DNA of 64,000 bases from an uncultured Ruminococcus sp. (GCA_900539835.1 UQDR01000006.1:38854-102853), one strand, 5' to 3'. Numbered from the stretch's first letter, positions 17,980-26,592 are shown. Translations and numbers: made by a program. The notes: generated from the letters alone by a model not told the origin.

Positions 17980-19167
17980 TTAAAGCTCCTTTAAAATTTC
18001 GTCTAATATTCTTGATGCCGCCTGAGATTTTGACATCTTTTCAAGGCAGATTTCCTTATTCTTGGTTATTATTGTTACAACATTGGTATCAACGCCGAAT
18101 CCGGCGCCTTCTGTAAGAAGATTATTTGCTGCGATCATATCAAGGTTTTTACGTTCAAGTTTTCTTCTTGAATTTTCTATCATATTTTCTGTTTCCATAG
18201 AAAAGCCGCATAGGAACTGATTTTTTTTCATTTGCCCCAGCTGAGCAAGAATATCTTTTGTCCGTTCAAGTTCAATAGACATATCTTCATCATTCTTTTT
18301 AATTTTGTTTTCTGCAATGTGTGCAGGGCGGTAATCTGCGACAGCCGCTGCTTTTATACAGATATCGCAGTCATCAAAGCGTTTTGTTACCTCATCAAAC
18401 ATTTCCTGAGCTGATTTTATTTTAACAGCTTCAACAAACATTGGCGGATCAATTTCTGTATGACCGTGGACAAGTGTAACCTGAGCCCCTCTCAGCATAG
18501 CGTTTTCAGCAAGTGCAAAACCCATTTTTCCTGTGGAATGATTAGTAATATATCTTACCGGGTCGATTGCTTCTTGTGTTGCACCTGCGGTAATAAGAAT
18601 TCTTTTGCCTGCAAGGTCTTTTTCAAAGGCAATTTCTTTTAAAATATAGTTAAGCAGGACTTCCTCCGACGGCATTTTTCCGTCGCCTATATCTCCGTTT
18701 GCAAGCATACCTCTGTCGGGTTCAACGATTTCATAGCCGTAATGTCTGAGCTTTTCAATATTATCCTTTACGATCGGATTATGGAACATATTGTGGTTCA
18801 TTGCAGGTGATATGATTTTTTTGCATGGACAAGCCATTACGGTAGTTGTAAGCATATCATCCGCAATTCCGTTTGCAATTTTTCCTATAACATTTGCGCT
18901 TGCGGGAGCAATCATTACAACATCAGCTTGTTTAGCAAGAGCGACATGCTCTACGCTGTATTGAAAATTTCTGTCGAATGTATCAATAAGGCACTTGTTG
19001 CCTGTAAGAGTTTCAAAGGTAATGGGATTTATAAACTGGGTTGCGTTCTGTGTCATCAGCACATGGACATTACAGTGAAGCTTTTTCAGCATTCTTGCAA
19101 GGTTAGCAATTTTATATGCGGCAATACTGCCGGTTACTCCTAAAACTACAGTTTTTCCTTTAAGCAT
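17980..19167 (-). CDS. coaBC: Bifunctional phosphopantothenoylcysteine decarboxylase / phosphopantothenate-cysteine ligase
   Basis: 395-aa bifunctional CoA biosynthesis enzyme. The N-terminal CoaC flavoprotein domain (1-185) has GVTGSIAAYK, the ISPAMNHNMF substrate loop and the APASANVIGKIANGI FMN-binding region. The C-terminal CoaB domain starts at ITAGATQEAIDPVRYI and includes the NHSTGKMG motif; AAAVADYRP and IKKNDEDM follow. It is divergent from the pantothenate uptake/kinase operon 460 bp away, so three steps of the CoA pathway are clustered. Confidence 0.96.
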   Translation of the reverse strand: MLKGKTVVLGVTGSIAAYKIANLARMLKKLHCNVHVLMTQNATQFINPITFETLTGNKCLIDTFDRNFQYSVEHVALAKQADVVMIAPASANVIGKIANGIADDMLTTTVMACPCKKIISPAMNHNMFHNPIVKDNIEKLRHYGYEIVEPDRGMLANGDIGDGKMPSEEVLLNYILKEIAFEKDLAGKRILITAGATQEAIDPVRYITNHSTGKMGFALAENAMLRGAQVTLVHGHTEIDPPMFVEAVKIKSAQEMFDEVTKRFDDCDICIKAAAVADYRPAHIAENKIKKNDEDMSIELERTKDILAQLGQMKKNQFLCGFSMETENMIENSRRKLERKNLDMIAANNLLTEGAGFGVDTNVVTIITKNKEICLEKMSKSQAASRILDEILKEL

Positions 19168-19628
19168 AATAATTCCTCCGATTTAAAATTTCAGATGTTT
19201 ATAACTTAGGCGGCGGGTTCCATCTTGTCATCAGTAGGAGATACAATCTCCTACTGATGACCGCATTGCTTTGCAATGCGCTTGCCACGTTAAATGACGG
19301 GGCAAGCCCCTTATTGAAAATACCCCTTCACTTATAGCCCCAAATGGGGTGTTTTTTGCACGCAAACGTGCAACTATGAACAAAAAAGTTTTTAATTAAA
19401 ATATTTTTTGTATTAATGAACAATAATCAAACTGAATAATTGTATAAAATATACAAAATAATTTATCAGTCTTTAACACATTATATCATAAAAAAATTCC
19501 AAAAGCTATAGCAATTTTAAAAAAAGTATGATATAATAACTTAGTATTGTATTGTATCCCGAAAGCAAAAAGAAATAAGCTGGATTTCTTTTTGTAAGCA
19601 GGGAATAATAACAAGGAGGAAATTTGAT
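19168..19628. repeat. Long intergenic region with a chain of hairpins
   Basis: The 460 bp between the divergent CoA genes hold a 17-bp perfect stem (19227-19261, core CATCAGTAGGAGAT), a second hairpin CGCATTGC TTT GCAATGCG (19263-19281), GGGGC/GCCCC and CCCCAAATGGGG followed by a T tract (19338-19356), and GCACG CAAA CGTGC (19358-19371). The first half looks like a composite intergenic repeat ending in a terminator for leftward-born or repeat-internal transcripts. A TATAAT (19532-19537) about 90 bp before the ECF gene may be its -10 box, with a poor -35. I see no known riboswitch fold. Confidence 0.55.
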
Positions 19629-20264
19629 ATGAAAACAACAATCAAGACAAAGCAGCTTGTAATTTTAGGACTTATGACCGCAATTTTGCTGCTAATGGCA
19701 TTTACGCCGCTGGGGTATCTGAATATCGGACCTTTAGCAATTACATTTAATGTTATTCCAGTTGCAATATCTGCAATAGTTTTAGGACCTGTAGGCGGAG
19801 CAGTCGCAGGAGCCGTGTTTGGATTAACAAGCTTTTTGCAGTGTATCGGTGTAGGCGGAACGAGCGCAATGGGTGTGATTTTATTTGATATCAATCCAAT
19901 TTTTGCGTTTATCCAGCGTTTTATACCACGTGTTTTGGACGGAGTACTTATAGGATTTATCTTCCGAGGTGTAAGAAAGCATACTAATACTTATGCGGCA
20001 AGTGCAGTAACAGGATTCTTTTCTGCATTTTTAAATACTCTTTTCTTTATGACATTTCTTGTTGCACTTTATGGCAACACAGATTATATTCAGAGTCTTA
20101 TTAACGGAAGAAACATAATAGTGTTTATTTGCACTTTTGTAGGAATAAATGCCGTATGCGAAATGATTTCTTCAACGATTATTACAGGTGCTGTGGGAGC
20201 GGCGCTGTATAAAGCCAAGCTTATTCCGTCGTTTTCAAAAAAGAATAGTGAAACGAAAGAATAA
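19629..20264 (+). CDS. ECF transporter S component, probably for pantothenate
   Basis: 211-aa substrate-binding membrane subunit with about six helices and the N-terminal basic segment followed by LVILGLMTAILLLMAFTPLG, typical of S components. It would use a shared ECF module (A, A' and T subunits) encoded elsewhere. The next gene is type III pantothenate kinase, 19 bases downstream, and coaBC is divergent, so pantothenate is the likely substrate (a PanT-type S component). Substrate is inferred from context only. AAGGAGG ribosome site upstream. Confidence 0.85.
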   Translation: MKTTIKTKQLVILGLMTAILLLMAFTPLGYLNIGPLAITFNVIPVAISAIVLGPVGGAVAGAVFGLTSFLQCIGVGGTSAMGVILFDINPIFAFIQRFIPRVLDGVLIGFIFRGVRKHTNTYAASAVTGFFSAFLNTLFFMTFLVALYGNTDYIQSLINGRNIIVFICTFVGINAVCEMISSTIITGAVGAALYKAKLIPSFSKKNSETKE

Positions 20265-20283
20265 ATTTTTCGGAGGTCAATAA

Positions 20284-21048
20284 ATGATACTGGCGGTAGA
20301 TATCGGCAACTCCAATATTGTTATGGGGTGTTTTGAAGACGAGAAAATTCTTTTTACTGAAAGACTTTCTACAAATCTTCAGGCAACAACTTTAGAATAT
20401 ACAATAATGATAAAGAACATACTTGAGCTTAACGGTTTTAACGATTGCAGCTTTCAGGGAGGGATAATTTCTTCTGTAGTACCTTCGGTAACGCTTGCTG
20501 TTAAAGCTGCTATGGAAAGATTGACTGACCATAGGGTTATGGTTGTGGGACCGGGAATAAAAACCGGCTTAAAAATACTTCTTGACAATCCTGCTCAGCT
20601 TGGAAGCGACAGGGTCGCAGACGCTGTTGCGGCTATAAATAATTATCCTGTCCCGATAATAATAGTAGACATGGGAACTGCAACTACCATATCGGTAATT
20701 GATCATGATAAGAATTTCTTGGGAGGAATGATTCTTCCGGGCTTGAGGGCTTCGCTTGATTCTCTTACAAACAGAACCTCACAGCTGCCTAATATAAGTC
20801 TTGTTCCGCCGAAAAAGATTATTGGTTCTAACACAATAGACTGCATGAAAAGCGGTGTAATAAACGGTACAGCTTCAAGTATAGACGGGATCATTGATCG
20901 TATAGAGGACGAGTTGGGAGAGAAATGTACAGTTATTTCTACCGGCGGAGTATCACAGACTATAATACCCTTTTGCAAGAAAGATATTATTCTTGACGAT
21001 CAGCTTCTTTTAAAAGGATTAATGATAATTTATAATAAAAACAAATAA
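20284..21048 (+). CDS. coaX: Type III pantothenate kinase
   Basis: 254-aa ASKHA-fold kinase catalysing ATP-dependent phosphorylation of pantothenate, the first committed step to CoA. Motifs: DIGNSNIVMG at the N-terminus (phosphate binding), LGSDRVADAVAA, the DMGTATTISV loop, and GGMILPGLRASLDSL. Length fits CoaX. Follows the ECF S component in one operon and ends at a bidirectional terminator. Confidence 0.96.
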   Translation: MILAVDIGNSNIVMGCFEDEKILFTERLSTNLQATTLEYTIMIKNILELNGFNDCSFQGGIISSVVPSVTLAVKAAMERLTDHRVMVVGPGIKTGLKILLDNPAQLGSDRVADAVAAINNYPVPIIIVDMGTATTISVIDHDKNFLGGMILPGLRASLDSLTNRTSQLPNISLVPPKKIIGSNTIDCMKSGVINGTASSIDGIIDRIEDELGEKCTVISTGGVSQTIIPFCKKDIILDDQLLLKGLMIIYNKNK

Positions 21049-21070
21049 ATTTATAATACAATACAAAATA

Positions 21071-21101
21071 AAAACAGTCCTGAAATTCAGGGCTGTTTTT
21101 T
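21071..21101. terminator. Bidirectional terminator
   Basis: AACAGTCCTGAA / TTCAGGGCTGTT stem (one G-U) with A and T tracts between the convergent coaX and YgjP-like genes. Confidence 0.9.
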
Positions 21102-21119
21102 CAATGGGCAAATCTTTGG

Positions 21120-21815
21120 TTATATAAATTCATTCAGTTCTTTTCTTATTTTTTTTCTGTCAGGGCAATATTTTTCCACAAGCGCCCAGAAGTCTTTGCT
21201 GTGATTCATATGCTTTAAATGACAAAGCTCATGGATAATAACATATTCAAGACATTCACGAGAATGATATATGATATCACGATTTATAGATATGTTTCCA
21301 TCTGACGAGCATCTGCCCCAGCTGCTTTTCATGCTTTTAACTGTAATTTTTTCAGGATAAAGCCCCGTGATTTCAGCATATTTGAAAACGGTATCTTGGA
21401 TTTGTTTTACGGTAAATTCATTTATAAGCTTTTCAATTGACAGCTTCAGTCTATCTTCCGGCAAACCTTTGTTTGTTGCTGTAATGATAGTTTTATCTGA
21501 AAAATAGGGCTTAAAATATTTGTCAGCATATATAAGCTTTAAGGTATATTTTTCTCCTAAAAGCATGATGCTTTCGCCGTTTTTGAATTGAGTAAAACCA
21601 ACTGTTTTCGGTTTTGATTTAGATAAATTATCTTTTATCCATTGTTCTTTGGATATCAAAAAGCTTATGTATTTATCCTCAGGCAAATTCAAAGGTGTTT
21701 TAAGAGTGACCTTTCCCTCACGGATACATAGGTATATATTTTTGCGTTTCCCTGTATCGAGCATGTAATCAAGCGTGTATCCATCGCTGAAAGTGAATTG
21801 CTTTTTTGCTTGCAT
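21120..21815 (-). CDS. YgjP-like (DUF45/M48-type) metallopeptidase domain protein
   Basis: 231-aa protein with a zincin motif HELCHLKHMNH (HExxH plus downstream His) near residues 190-200 and the family block SMKSSWGRCSSDGNISIN. An N-terminal beta-rich half precedes a helical linker. Homologues are annotated as SprT/YgjP-like metallopeptidases, but no substrate is known. It starts eight bases after an SH3-domain membrane protein gene, so they form a leftward operon. Confidence 0.88.
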   Translation of the reverse strand: MQAKKQFTFSDGYTLDYMLDTGKRKNIYLCIREGKVTLKTPLNLPEDKYISFLISKEQWIKDNLSKSKPKTVGFTQFKNGESIMLLGEKYTLKLIYADKYFKPYFSDKTIITATNKGLPEDRLKLSIEKLINEFTVKQIQDTVFKYAEITGLYPEKITVKSMKSSWGRCSSDGNISINRDIIYHSRECLEYVIIHELCHLKHMNHSKDFWALVEKYCPDRKKIRKELNEFI

Positions 21816-21823
21816 TTTTTCAG

Positions 21824-22375
21824 TTATGATATGGGAGAGGATTGAAGATATTCATTCCACACATATCCTGTTTTTTGACCGTCAATGTTCATAAATGTTA
21901 CTTTCCAATATCCGCTTTCCAGTTTTTCAAGTACAGTTACTTCAATGTTAGGTGACATGCACACAATATTTTCTGCATCTTTGTCAGGTTCTGTATGAAG
22001 ATATGCATATTGATTTACAAAGGCTGTTTCTGTACTTTCAGCAATGCTGCTGTCCTCTGTTTCAGATGATTCATTTTCTTTTTCAGTATTTGAACTGTCA
22101 TTATTATCTTTAGTTTTTTTAGAATCTGATAAATCGGCATTGGCTTCTGCTGCGGGTGTGGTACGGTTAGTGTTTATAGTTCCTGTATCAATGCCGGCAG
22201 GAAGTCCGTTGTCACTGTTTGAAAAAAGTCCTTTTGCCATAAATATAACAATACAAACTGCAAAAATACCGATTACAACAATTCCGCCTGCACGCAAGGA
22301 CATACTCTGTTTAGGCTTTGTGTCTTTGCTTCCGGATATTTTTGAAGAATTGGGAGATCGATTTTGGTTATTCAT
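21824..22375 (-). CDS. Membrane-anchored SH3 domain protein
   Basis: 183 aa from the ATG at 22375, chosen because AGGAG lies upstream; an ATG at 22396 has no ribosome site. Short cytoplasmic N-terminus, one helix (about 28-50), a long Ser/Glu/Asp-rich low-complexity linker, and a C-terminal bacterial SH3 domain (YAYLHTEPDKDAENIVC ... GQKTGYVWNEYL). SH3b domains of this kind bind cell-wall peptides, so an outward-facing, wall-associated role is likely. The partner gene downstream is a metallopeptidase. Confidence 0.8.
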   Translation of the reverse strand: MNNQNRSPNSSKISGSKDTKPKQSMSLRAGGIVVIGIFAVCIVIFMAKGLFSNSDNGLPAGIDTGTINTNRTTPAAEANADLSDSKKTKDNNDSSNTEKENESSETEDSSIAESTETAFVNQYAYLHTEPDKDAENIVCMSPNIEVTVLEKLESGYWKVTFMNIDGQKTGYVWNEYLQSSPIS

Positions 22376-22539
22376 TTTTTCTTTTTCTCCTCTCATTTTA
22401 GAATAGAATTGTTATCATTAATTATATCTTTATTTTATTTTTTTGTCAAGCAATGTAAATTTTTGCATAATAAAAGCTTATCTTTTTGGCTTTTCTGAAA
22501 ATATACTGAAAAAGTGCACAAAACGCTGTCTTATAATTT

Positions 22540-22596
22540 GTGCAATATTCAGTGCAAAATATCTGAAAAACTATTGACAAGCACAATATGTAGTGG
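22540..22596 (+). promoter_or_regulatory. Predicted NrdR operator pair
   Basis: Two boxes resembling the NrdR consensus ACACAATATATTGTGT: GTGCAATATTCAGTGC (22540-22555) and GCACAATATGTAGTGG (22581-22596). They are 41 bp apart, about four helical turns, and the second fills the spacer of the promoter, where bound repressor would block RNA polymerase. The gene downstream is NrdD-like, which fits NrdR control of ribonucleotide reductase genes. Confidence 0.6.
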
Positions 22597-22602
22597 TATA
22601 AT
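22574..22602 (+). promoter_or_regulatory. Consensus sigma-A promoter for the NrdD-like gene
   Basis: Perfect TTGACA (22574-22579), 17-bp spacer, TATAAT (22597-22602), about 80 bp upstream of the start codon. Confidence 0.85.
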
Positions 22603-22683
22603 GATAAGCACAGTACAAGTTATACTATAAATTGCAGGAAGAAAATAATAAATATATATTAATTAAGAAAGAGGTCTTAAATT

Positions 22684-22956
22684 ATGGTAGATGTAAAAGT
22701 AACAAACGGTGAGCTTTCAAAGGCTGAAATTGATGCATATATCGCAAGAGCACATGAGCTTTATCCAAACAAAACTATTGAAGGAATGGACATAGCTGTT
22801 GACGGCGATTATGTAGATATACAGTATCGCTTTGCTGACGTTCCATTCCAGAGAATCCGCAGAATCACAGGTTATCTTGTTGGTACTGTTGACAGATTCA
22901 ACAATGCAAAAAGAGCAGAGGTTGAGGACAGAGTTAAGCATAATGTTTGCTGTTAG
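22684..22956 (+). CDS. Small NrdD-like protein (anaerobic ribonucleotide reductase family)
   Basis: 90 aa. The C-terminal half (VPFQRIRRITGYLVGTVDRFNNAKRAE, about residues 57-82) matches the segment near the C-terminus of class III ribonucleoside-triphosphate reductase (ITGYL...RFNNAK...RVKH), ending HNVCC. Stand-alone proteins of this kind are common in Clostridia and are annotated as anaerobic ribonucleotide reductase, but they lack the catalytic barrel and glycyl-radical site, so they cannot act as the reductase alone. A role as accessory or zinc-site-like module is only an inference. The predicted NrdR boxes upstream support a link to nucleotide reduction. Confidence 0.8.
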   Translation: MVDVKVTNGELSKAEIDAYIARAHELYPNKTIEGMDIAVDGDYVDIQYRFADVPFQRIRRITGYLVGTVDRFNNAKRAEVEDRVKHNVCC

Positions 22957-22983
22957 TAAAGCCTTTTAAACTAATAATATTTT

Positions 22984-23014
22984 AGGGTGAACTCATTTGA
23001 GCTCACCCTTTTTG
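22984..23014. terminator. Intrinsic terminator
   Basis: AGGGTGAACTC / GAGCTCACCCT stem with a 4-nt loop and T tract, between the convergent NrdD-like and MATE genes. Confidence 0.85.
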
Positions 23015-23016
23015 TT

Positions 23017-24387
23017 TTAATCAATAACTGAAATAACCTTTTTGTAAATCATCCTTAAAAATATTACAGAGCATAAGAAAGATGCAATTTCGGCAATGGG
23101 GAATGCCCACCAGACATAATCGACATTTGAATAATTTGTTGCTTTTGCAATTATAAGAGCCGCAGGAAGAAGTACGACAAGCTGTCTTGCAATGGAAATA
23201 AACATTGAGAAAACTCCGTGTCCCAGCGCTTGAAGAGACGAGCTGACTATAATTCCGAAGCCTGCAAAAATAAAGCTTAGGCTTATGATTCTCATTGCCG
23301 TTGAGCCCATATTAAGCATAGTGTCCGACGCTTTAAACATTTTCAATAAAACATCAGGTATGAGCTGCATTATTATAATGCCGACTGTCATGATCGTGCA
23401 GGCATAAATGACGCCGTATTTTATTGTTGAGGTCATCCTCTTTCTTTTGCGTGCACCGTAGTTGTAAGAAAGAATAGGAATAAGTCCGTTGTTCAGACCG
23501 AATACAGGCATAAATATAAAGCTTTGCAGTTTAAAATATGCTCCGAGAACCGCTTGTGCAGTATCTGAATAGCTGTTGAGAACCTTATTCATGCCAAAGG
23601 TCATAACTGAGGTTATGGATTGCATTATAATTGAGGGAATTCCGACAGCATAAATTCTTTTTATTGTCTTAAAATCAGGACGGAAACCAATCATGTTAAT
23701 GCTGATTTCCTTATTCTTTGCAACATTAAGATATACACCTAAAATCAAGGCGATTATCTGGCCTATTACAGTTGCGGCTGCTGCGCCTGTAACTCCCATT
23801 TTCGGGAATGGACCGATTCCGAAAATTAGAATAGGGTCTAAAATTATGTTTATAATAGCTCCCAGTCCCTGAGTGAACATAGAATATATTGTTTTTCCGG
23901 TAGCCTGAAGAAGCCGTTCACAGGTTATCTGTCCTAACACGCCAATGCTCAGAAGAGTAATGATTCTCATATATTGTACGCCATAGTTTATGATTTCCTG
24001 ATTATTTGATTGTGCATTAAAAAACATTTCAGTGAAAAATAAACCGAAAATAATGAAAATAATATAATTTATAAAGGTCAGAAAAATTCCGTTGCGTGCC
24101 GCCTTGTTTGCACGCTCAAAATTCTTTTCCCCTAAAGATTTTGAAAGCAGTGCATTGATTCCGACGCCTGTGCCTGCGCCCAAAGCAATCATAAGGTTTT
24201 GAACGGGAAACGCGAGAGATACTGCTGTAAAAGCGTTCTCGCTGATTTTTGATACAAAAATGCTGTCAACTATGTTATATAAAGCCTGAATGATCATTGA
24301 AATCATAATCGGCAAAGACATAGACAGCAAAAGCTTATTAATAGGCTTAACACCCATTTTGTTTTCTGTTGCTGTACTTGCGCTCAT
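23017..24387 (-). CDS. MATE family efflux transporter
   Basis: 456-aa membrane protein with 12 predicted helices, the MATE size. The N-terminal PINKLLLSMSLPIMISMIIQ and the VSLAFPVQNLMIALGAGTGVG region are characteristic of the NorM/DinF-like Na+ or H+ driven multidrug exporters. Single gene, with a terminator on its 3' side. Substrate unknown. Confidence 0.93.
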   Translation of the reverse strand: MSASTATENKMGVKPINKLLLSMSLPIMISMIIQALYNIVDSIFVSKISENAFTAVSLAFPVQNLMIALGAGTGVGINALLSKSLGEKNFERANKAARNGIFLTFINYIIFIIFGLFFTEMFFNAQSNNQEIINYGVQYMRIITLLSIGVLGQITCERLLQATGKTIYSMFTQGLGAIINIILDPILIFGIGPFPKMGVTGAAAATVIGQIIALILGVYLNVAKNKEISINMIGFRPDFKTIKRIYAVGIPSIIMQSITSVMTFGMNKVLNSYSDTAQAVLGAYFKLQSFIFMPVFGLNNGLIPILSYNYGARKRKRMTSTIKYGVIYACTIMTVGIIIMQLIPDVLLKMFKASDTMLNMGSTAMRIISLSFIFAGFGIIVSSSLQALGHGVFSMFISIARQLVVLLPAALIIAKATNYSNVDYVWWAFPIAEIASFLCSVIFLRMIYKKVISVID

Positions 24388-24481
24388 CTGCTGTAAACAT
24401 TCCTTTCATCTTAAAACATCTTTTTTCGTCAATATGTCCTATATTATAGCATAAATCATTTTATATTACAACACCCGGTTA

Positions 24482-25249
24482 TCAAGAATTTCTAAAGAAC
24501 TTTTTAATTAATAAAACAGTAATTGCGATCCACTCACGAACCCAGTAGATAAAGATATATCTCGGTTCAGTGTGCGCTGAAACGGAAAAGGAATTAATGT
24601 TTTGTTCTTTGGCAATTAAATTTGCTCTGAATTGATGAAAGCCGTCGGTAACGATAGCGATTTGTGATTCAATTTCAAGACTTTTTATAATGTTCATTGA
24701 GAATTCTAAGTTTTCTTTTGTGGAAGTGGATTTGTCCTCCTTAATGAGCTTGTCCGAGTTTATGCCTTTGTTCAATAAATATCTGTACATTGCTTCAGCC
24801 TCTGAAATAATTTCATCCTCGCCTTTGCCTCCTGATAAAATACAGAAACTATCAGGATATTTATTTAAATATTCAAATGCAGAATCCAAACGCTTTCTAA
24901 GCATTCGGGTGGGCAGACCGTTTTTTACACGGCATCCGAGAACTATCGCTGTACAAGAAATTTTAGGATAATTTTTCTGTGCTTTTATCATAAGAAACGT
25001 AATAGCAGACAAATATATTAAAATAGCCATTATAATAAAGAATAGTGTAATTACCAAAAGCCTTCCTGACAGGCTTTCCCATAAGTCTTTGATAAGAACG
25101 CTTATTTGATTGCGGTATCCTGTAACTAACAGGAGCAAGGCTGACATAAATGCTCCCGCAATATTTCCGCTGCAAATACGAGGAAGAGAAACAAAAAAGT
25201 ATGACATAAGTATTACTTCCAATGCCAATAATATGTTAATAATCGTCAT
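24482..25249 (-). CDS. YdcF/SanA-like (DUF218) membrane protein
   Basis: 255 aa: three hydrophobic helices in the first 90 residues, then a DUF218 domain with ALVLGCRVKNG-like start (here TAIVLGCRVKNGLP), SGGKGEDEIISEAEAM and the STSTKENLEFS block. DUF218 proteins such as ElyC and SanA act in envelope integrity in enterobacteria; a similar role here is inferred only from the family. Single gene. Confidence 0.85.
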   Translation of the reverse strand: MTIINILLALEVILMSYFFVSLPRICSGNIAGAFMSALLLLVTGYRNQISVLIKDLWESLSGRLLVITLFFIIMAILIYLSAITFLMIKAQKNYPKISCTAIVLGCRVKNGLPTRMLRKRLDSAFEYLNKYPDSFCILSGGKGEDEIISEAEAMYRYLLNKGINSDKLIKEDKSTSTKENLEFSMNIIKSLEIESQIAIVTDGFHQFRANLIAKEQNINSFSVSAHTEPRYIFIYWVREWIAITVLLIKKFFRNS

Positions 25250-25349
25250 TCTGATCCGCCCCCTGTTATCAGCATTATGCTTATTATATCAAAAAATTCA
25301 TGCTTATAAATGAATATTTGCTTAATTCTGATAAAAAATATATTCTTCG

Positions 25350-25378
25350 TTGACAAAAATATACTACGGTGGTATAAT
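25350..25378 (+). promoter_or_regulatory. Consensus promoter of fprA with embedded palindromes
   Basis: Perfect TTGACA (25350-25355), 17-bp spacer, TATAAT (25373-25378). The spacer and -10 hold a 17-bp imperfect palindrome TATACTACGGTGGTATA (25360-25376), and an 18-bp perfect AT-rich palindrome AATAATTTT/AAAATTATT (25376-25393) covers the start-site region. Either could be a repressor site. Confidence 0.75.
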
Positions 25379-25414
25379 AATTTTAAAATTATTTTAAATA
25401 GGAGGATACTGATT

Positions 25415-26581
25415 ATGAAAGATGTGAAAATTTCTGATTCAGTAATTTATATTGGTGCAGACGATAAGAATATTGATTTATTTGAAAGTCAGTATGTTGT
25501 GCCTAATGGTATGGCTTATAATTCTTATGTGATTCTTGATGAAAAGGTTGCAGTAATGGATACTGTGGACAACAGAGTAACAGATATCTGGCTTGAAAAC
25601 CTGGAAAAAGCGCTTGCCGGACGTACAGTTGATTATCTCGTTGTTCAGCATATGGAGCCTGACCATTCTTCAAATATTCAAAGACTTGCTGAAAAATATC
25701 CTGATATGAAAATTGTCGGCAATGCAAAAACCTTTGTTATGATGTCACAATTTTTTGACTTTGATTTCTCCGAACGTACAGTTGTCGTAAAAGAGGGTGA
25801 TACACTTTCGCTTGGTTCACATACCTTGCAGTTTATAATGGCTCCTATGATTCACTGGCCTGAGGTTATGGTTACTTATGAACAGAGCGAAAAGATTTTG
25901 TTCTCTGCCGATGGATTCGGAAAGTTTGGTACATTGGATACTGACGAGGATTGGGCCTGTGAAGCAAGACGTTATTATTTCAATATTGTCGGCAAATATG
26001 GTGCGCAGGTTCAGGGACTGCTTAAAAAAGCGGCAGCACTTGATATAAAAATGATATTGCCTCTCCATTGTCCGCTTTTGAAAGAAAATCTGGGATATTA
26101 TATTGACAAGTACAATACATGGTCAAGCTATGAGCCTGAAAATAAAGGTGTGCTTGTAGCTTATGCTTCAATTCACGGCAATACTGCTAAGGCGGCAGAA
26201 AAGTTAGGCGAAATGCTCACAGCTAAGGGTGCGGAAAAGGTTGTTGTAAGCGACTTGTCCCGTGAAGATATGGCAGAAGTTATTGAGGATGCATTCCGTT
26301 ATGACAGACTTGTCGTTGCTTCAGCGTCTTATGACGGCGGAGTTTTCCCTGTTATGGAGGATTTTCTGAATCATCTGAAGTCTAAGGGCTATCAGAATAG
26401 AACTATTGCCATAGTGGAAAACGGTTCTTGGGCGCCGACAGCAGGCAGAACAATGAAAGCGATTATTGATTCATATAAAAATATCAATCTTATTGACGGA
26501 ATTGTTACAATTAAATCAACTCTTAAGCCTGATACAGAAAAAGCACTTGAAGAGCTTGCAGAGAAATTGACGGCTAAGTAA
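25415..26581 (+). CDS. FprA-type flavodiiron protein (oxygen/NO reductase)
   Basis: 388 aa from the ATG at 25415 (AGGAGG ribosome site ten bases upstream). The N-terminal metallo-beta-lactamase-like domain carries the di-iron ligands in HMEPDHSS and a later His in the PLHCPLL segment; a flavodoxin domain from about residue 245 starts VLVAYASIHGNTAKAAEKL, the FMN phosphate loop. Such enzymes reduce O2 to water (or NO to N2O) to protect anaerobes, receiving electrons from rubredoxin, which is not encoded nearby. Strong promoter, single gene. Confidence 0.94.
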   Translation: MKDVKISDSVIYIGADDKNIDLFESQYVVPNGMAYNSYVILDEKVAVMDTVDNRVTDIWLENLEKALAGRTVDYLVVQHMEPDHSSNIQRLAEKYPDMKIVGNAKTFVMMSQFFDFDFSERTVVVKEGDTLSLGSHTLQFIMAPMIHWPEVMVTYEQSEKILFSADGFGKFGTLDTDEDWACEARRYYFNIVGKYGAQVQGLLKKAAALDIKMILPLHCPLLKENLGYYIDKYNTWSSYEPENKGVLVAYASIHGNTAKAAEKLGEMLTAKGAEKVVVSDLSREDMAEVIEDAFRYDRLVVASASYDGGVFPVMEDFLNHLKSKGYQNRTIAIVENGSWAPTAGRTMKAIIDSYKNINLIDGIVTIKSTLKPDTEKALEELAEKLTAK

Positions 26582-26592
26582 GTACACAAATA

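Noticed and set aside
9144..18700. Several ORFs of 60-160 codons opposite or inside prfC, cca, lnt, GH36 and coaBC
   Set aside because: They lie completely within well-supported genes in another frame and have no ribosome sites or recognisable products.
19168..19628. Riboswitch controlling the ECF/coaX operon
   Set aside because: The stems do not match the vitamin or nucleotide riboswitches I know, and the terminator-like hairpin is 270 bp from the start codon.
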